From Qipengyuania sp. ABI-127-1 (GTDB taxonomy: Bacteria > Pseudomonadota > Alphaproteobacteria > Sphingomonadales > Sphingomonadaceae), in NCBI GenBank assembly GCA_022953095.1, contig JALJCR010000001.1, positions 124,001 to 188,000 of the forward strand: a DNA stretch of 64,000 nucleotides, written 5' to 3'. Position numbers and translations under genes: made by a program. Under the pieces are notes generated by a model. It was not told the DNA's origin. It searched no databases and was given only the letters and a program-made list of their open reading frames with translations. Of the stretch, positions 63,041-64,000 are shown piece after piece; positions within the stretch are counted from its first letter, which is position 1; each line of letters begins with the position of its first letter.

Positions 63041-63388
63041 ATGGAAAAGAGACTGCTGTCACCAGATGACATCATTGAAGCCCTGAAGCGGGCAACCAAT
63101 AGCTATGAAGGCGCAGAGGAGCGCTGGCAGGAGCGAACTAGGCGAGGACTGACCGATGAACAGCTTGAAGAGGCTTTGGCCTACGAGTTGGGGACAGCGG
63201 GCGGTTCGGGCGGGCGCGACATTCTCTCGGTCGAATACTGCCGTTCGGGCTTAAAAATCTGGGCTGGTTGGGAAGGCACGAACAGCTATCGTGACCGACC
63301 TGTCCTTGAAGGCAAGCGCACCATGATGTTGGCGCGAGAGGTCTACGGCATCGCCGATCCGACTGACGCGCAACTGGCGATGTTTTGA
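63041..63388 (+). CDS. Small protein with clamp-binding-like C-terminus (QLAMF)
   Basis: A 115-residue protein with a helical charged N-terminus (SPDDIIEALKRATNSYEGAEERWQE), a middle strand-rich segment with IWAGWEGTNSYRD, and the end TDAQLAMF. QLxxF at the C-terminus resembles clamp-binding peptides (QLxLF), with Met in place of Leu. It does not look homologous to the QLELF protein at 56596. It converges on the DUF5677-like gene three bases away. Confidence 0.68.
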   Translation: MEKRLLSPDDIIEALKRATNSYEGAEERWQERTRRGLTDEQLEEALAYELGTAGGSGGRDILSVEYCRSGLKIWAGWEGTNSYRDRPVLEGKRTMMLAREVYGIADPTDAQLAMF

Positions 63389-63391
63389 GGG

Positions 63392-64000
63392 TCATCCATC
63401 ATAGTAATGATCGAACTTTGCAAAGAGTGCGTTGTTCACGCGTTCGATCCAGTCGAGAGTGCCTTTCAGATTCTCGTCATATACCTCGATACGTTCGAGC
63501 CAGAGCCGGTAGGGCTCGATTGTGAAGCGAATTGTCGGCGCGATGTAGCGCACATCCGCGGGGTGATAGAGCGAAAACGGCAGGAAGGTTCCGTCCTCAT
63601 TGCGCGTCAATCCCCAATCCATCGATTCATTCCAAGATCCATGTATCGATTCCGACATCATGCCGTAGGTCGCGGGGTAGAGGTCATCATGGATGACCTC
63701 CGCGAAGATGTCGCGAAACGACTTTCCCTGAATCCTCCATCGATGTTTCTTCTGCTCTGCGAAATCGTCGGCGGTCAGCTTCTCAAACGCCATTTTCTCG
63801 CGAATTGCCGCAAGCAACCTTTTGCCAGCCTTCGTCTCGAAGAAGGGCGAACCGTTCTCCAACTCTCGAAGCAGACGAAGGCGATCCTTATAGGAGCATT
63901 TGCGATAGTCTTCGAGAACATCTAAACTCTGCGACATGAGGTAGGTTGCCGTGACCGCACCCTCTATGAGCGGACGCTCGATAATCCCGATGAGTTCGGC
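63392..64000 (-). CDS. DUF5677-like protein, N-terminus outside the window
   Basis: The frame is open to the window edge at 64000, so the protein begins beyond it; the ATG at 63937 is internal or an alternative. The upstream codons give a typical ...ERPLIEGAVTATYLM start of the DUF5677 core, followed by LEDYRKCSYKDRLRLL, then a Trp/Arg-rich helical segment and FSLYHPADVRYIAPT near the C-terminus. Function unknown. Confidence 0.65.
   Translation of the reverse strand, partial: AELIGIIERPLIEGAVTATYLMSQSLDVLEDYRKCSYKDRLRLLRELENGSPFFETKAGKRLLAAIREKMAFEKLTADDFAEQKKHRWRIQGKSFRDIFAEVIHDDLYPATYGMMSESIHGSWNESMDWGLTRNEDGTFLPFSLYHPADVRYIAPTIRFTIEPYRLWLERIEVYDENLKGTLDWIERVNNALFAKFDHYYDG

Larger units (their letters stand above)
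38121..64000. mobile_element. Integrated element at tRNA-Leu(TAA), right end outside the window
   Basis: The left edge is the tRNA-Leu gene, directly followed by a large serine recombinase. From here to the window end the sequence is visibly less GC-rich. It carries a TraG/VirD4-like coupling protein, a resolvase, three defence-type loci and many small proteins of unknown function, and no housekeeping genes. I could not find a second copy of the tRNA 3' end in the window, so the right attachment site should lie further right. No relaxase, type IV secretion channel or replication initiator is seen, so the class (integrative mobilisable, conjugative or decayed) is open. Confidence 0.75.

Noticed and set aside
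38121..64000. CRISPR array or retron
   Set aside because: I looked for regularly spaced repeats and for reverse-transcriptase motifs and saw neither.

Overview
The first 38 kb are GC-rich, tightly packed chromosomal DNA of an alphaproteobacterium. Sphingomonadales, probably an Erythrobacteraceae-type genome, fits best: there is an rpe / heparinase-like / purH / msrA run, a DUF2093 protein, a LytS/LytTR-type sensor pair, NnrU, and many GTGA or ATGA stop-start overlaps. This assignment comes from gene content; no database was searched.

Core region, 1-38,047. Envelope and lipid genes come first (App1-like phosphatase, esterase-like hydrolases, M48-TPR protease, DsbA-like oxidoreductase, M23 peptidase, a diacylglycerol-kinase-like protein with a coupled nucleotidyltransferase-like partner). 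They are mixed with housekeeping genes: nadC, tadA, rpmB, xseA, purD, rpe, purH, msrA, a Zur-type regulator, dxs and ihfB. A peptide-handling block at 32-37 kb holds two paired amidohydrolases, an FKBP isomerase and a POT-family transporter. A Fic-type AMPylase gene behind an AT-rich leader (15.55-16.75 kb) looks like a small foreign insertion.

Mobile region, 38,121 to at least 64,000. A tRNA-Leu(TAA) gene at 38,121-38,205 marks the left edge of an integrated element that runs off the window. A large serine recombinase reads into the tRNA and stops in its anticodon loop. Base composition drops and gene content becomes accessory: a VirD4/TraG-type coupling protein without a visible relaxase or transfer channel, membrane proteins of unknown role, a small resolvase, secreted paralogues and many small conserved-looking proteins.

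Defence cargo lies between 44.5 and 54.7 kb: (a) a Septu-like ABC ATPase plus HNH nuclease pair; (b) facing it tail to tail, a 956-residue HNH nuclease fused to a P-loop NTPase and a long C-terminal region, which looks like a single-protein STAND-type immune sensor; (c) an AbiE-type pair (AbiEi-like antitoxin and AbiEii nucleotidyltransferase) translationally coupled to a 448-residue polytopic membrane protein, behind a promoter with a perfect inverted repeat. To the right, small proteins carry host replisome docking peptides: one ends in an SSB-like DDDIPF tail, and two unrelated ones end in clamp-binding-like QLELF and QLAMF. The HNH-NTPase fusion, the three-gene AbiE operon and the docking-tail proteins are the best candidates for undescribed biology.
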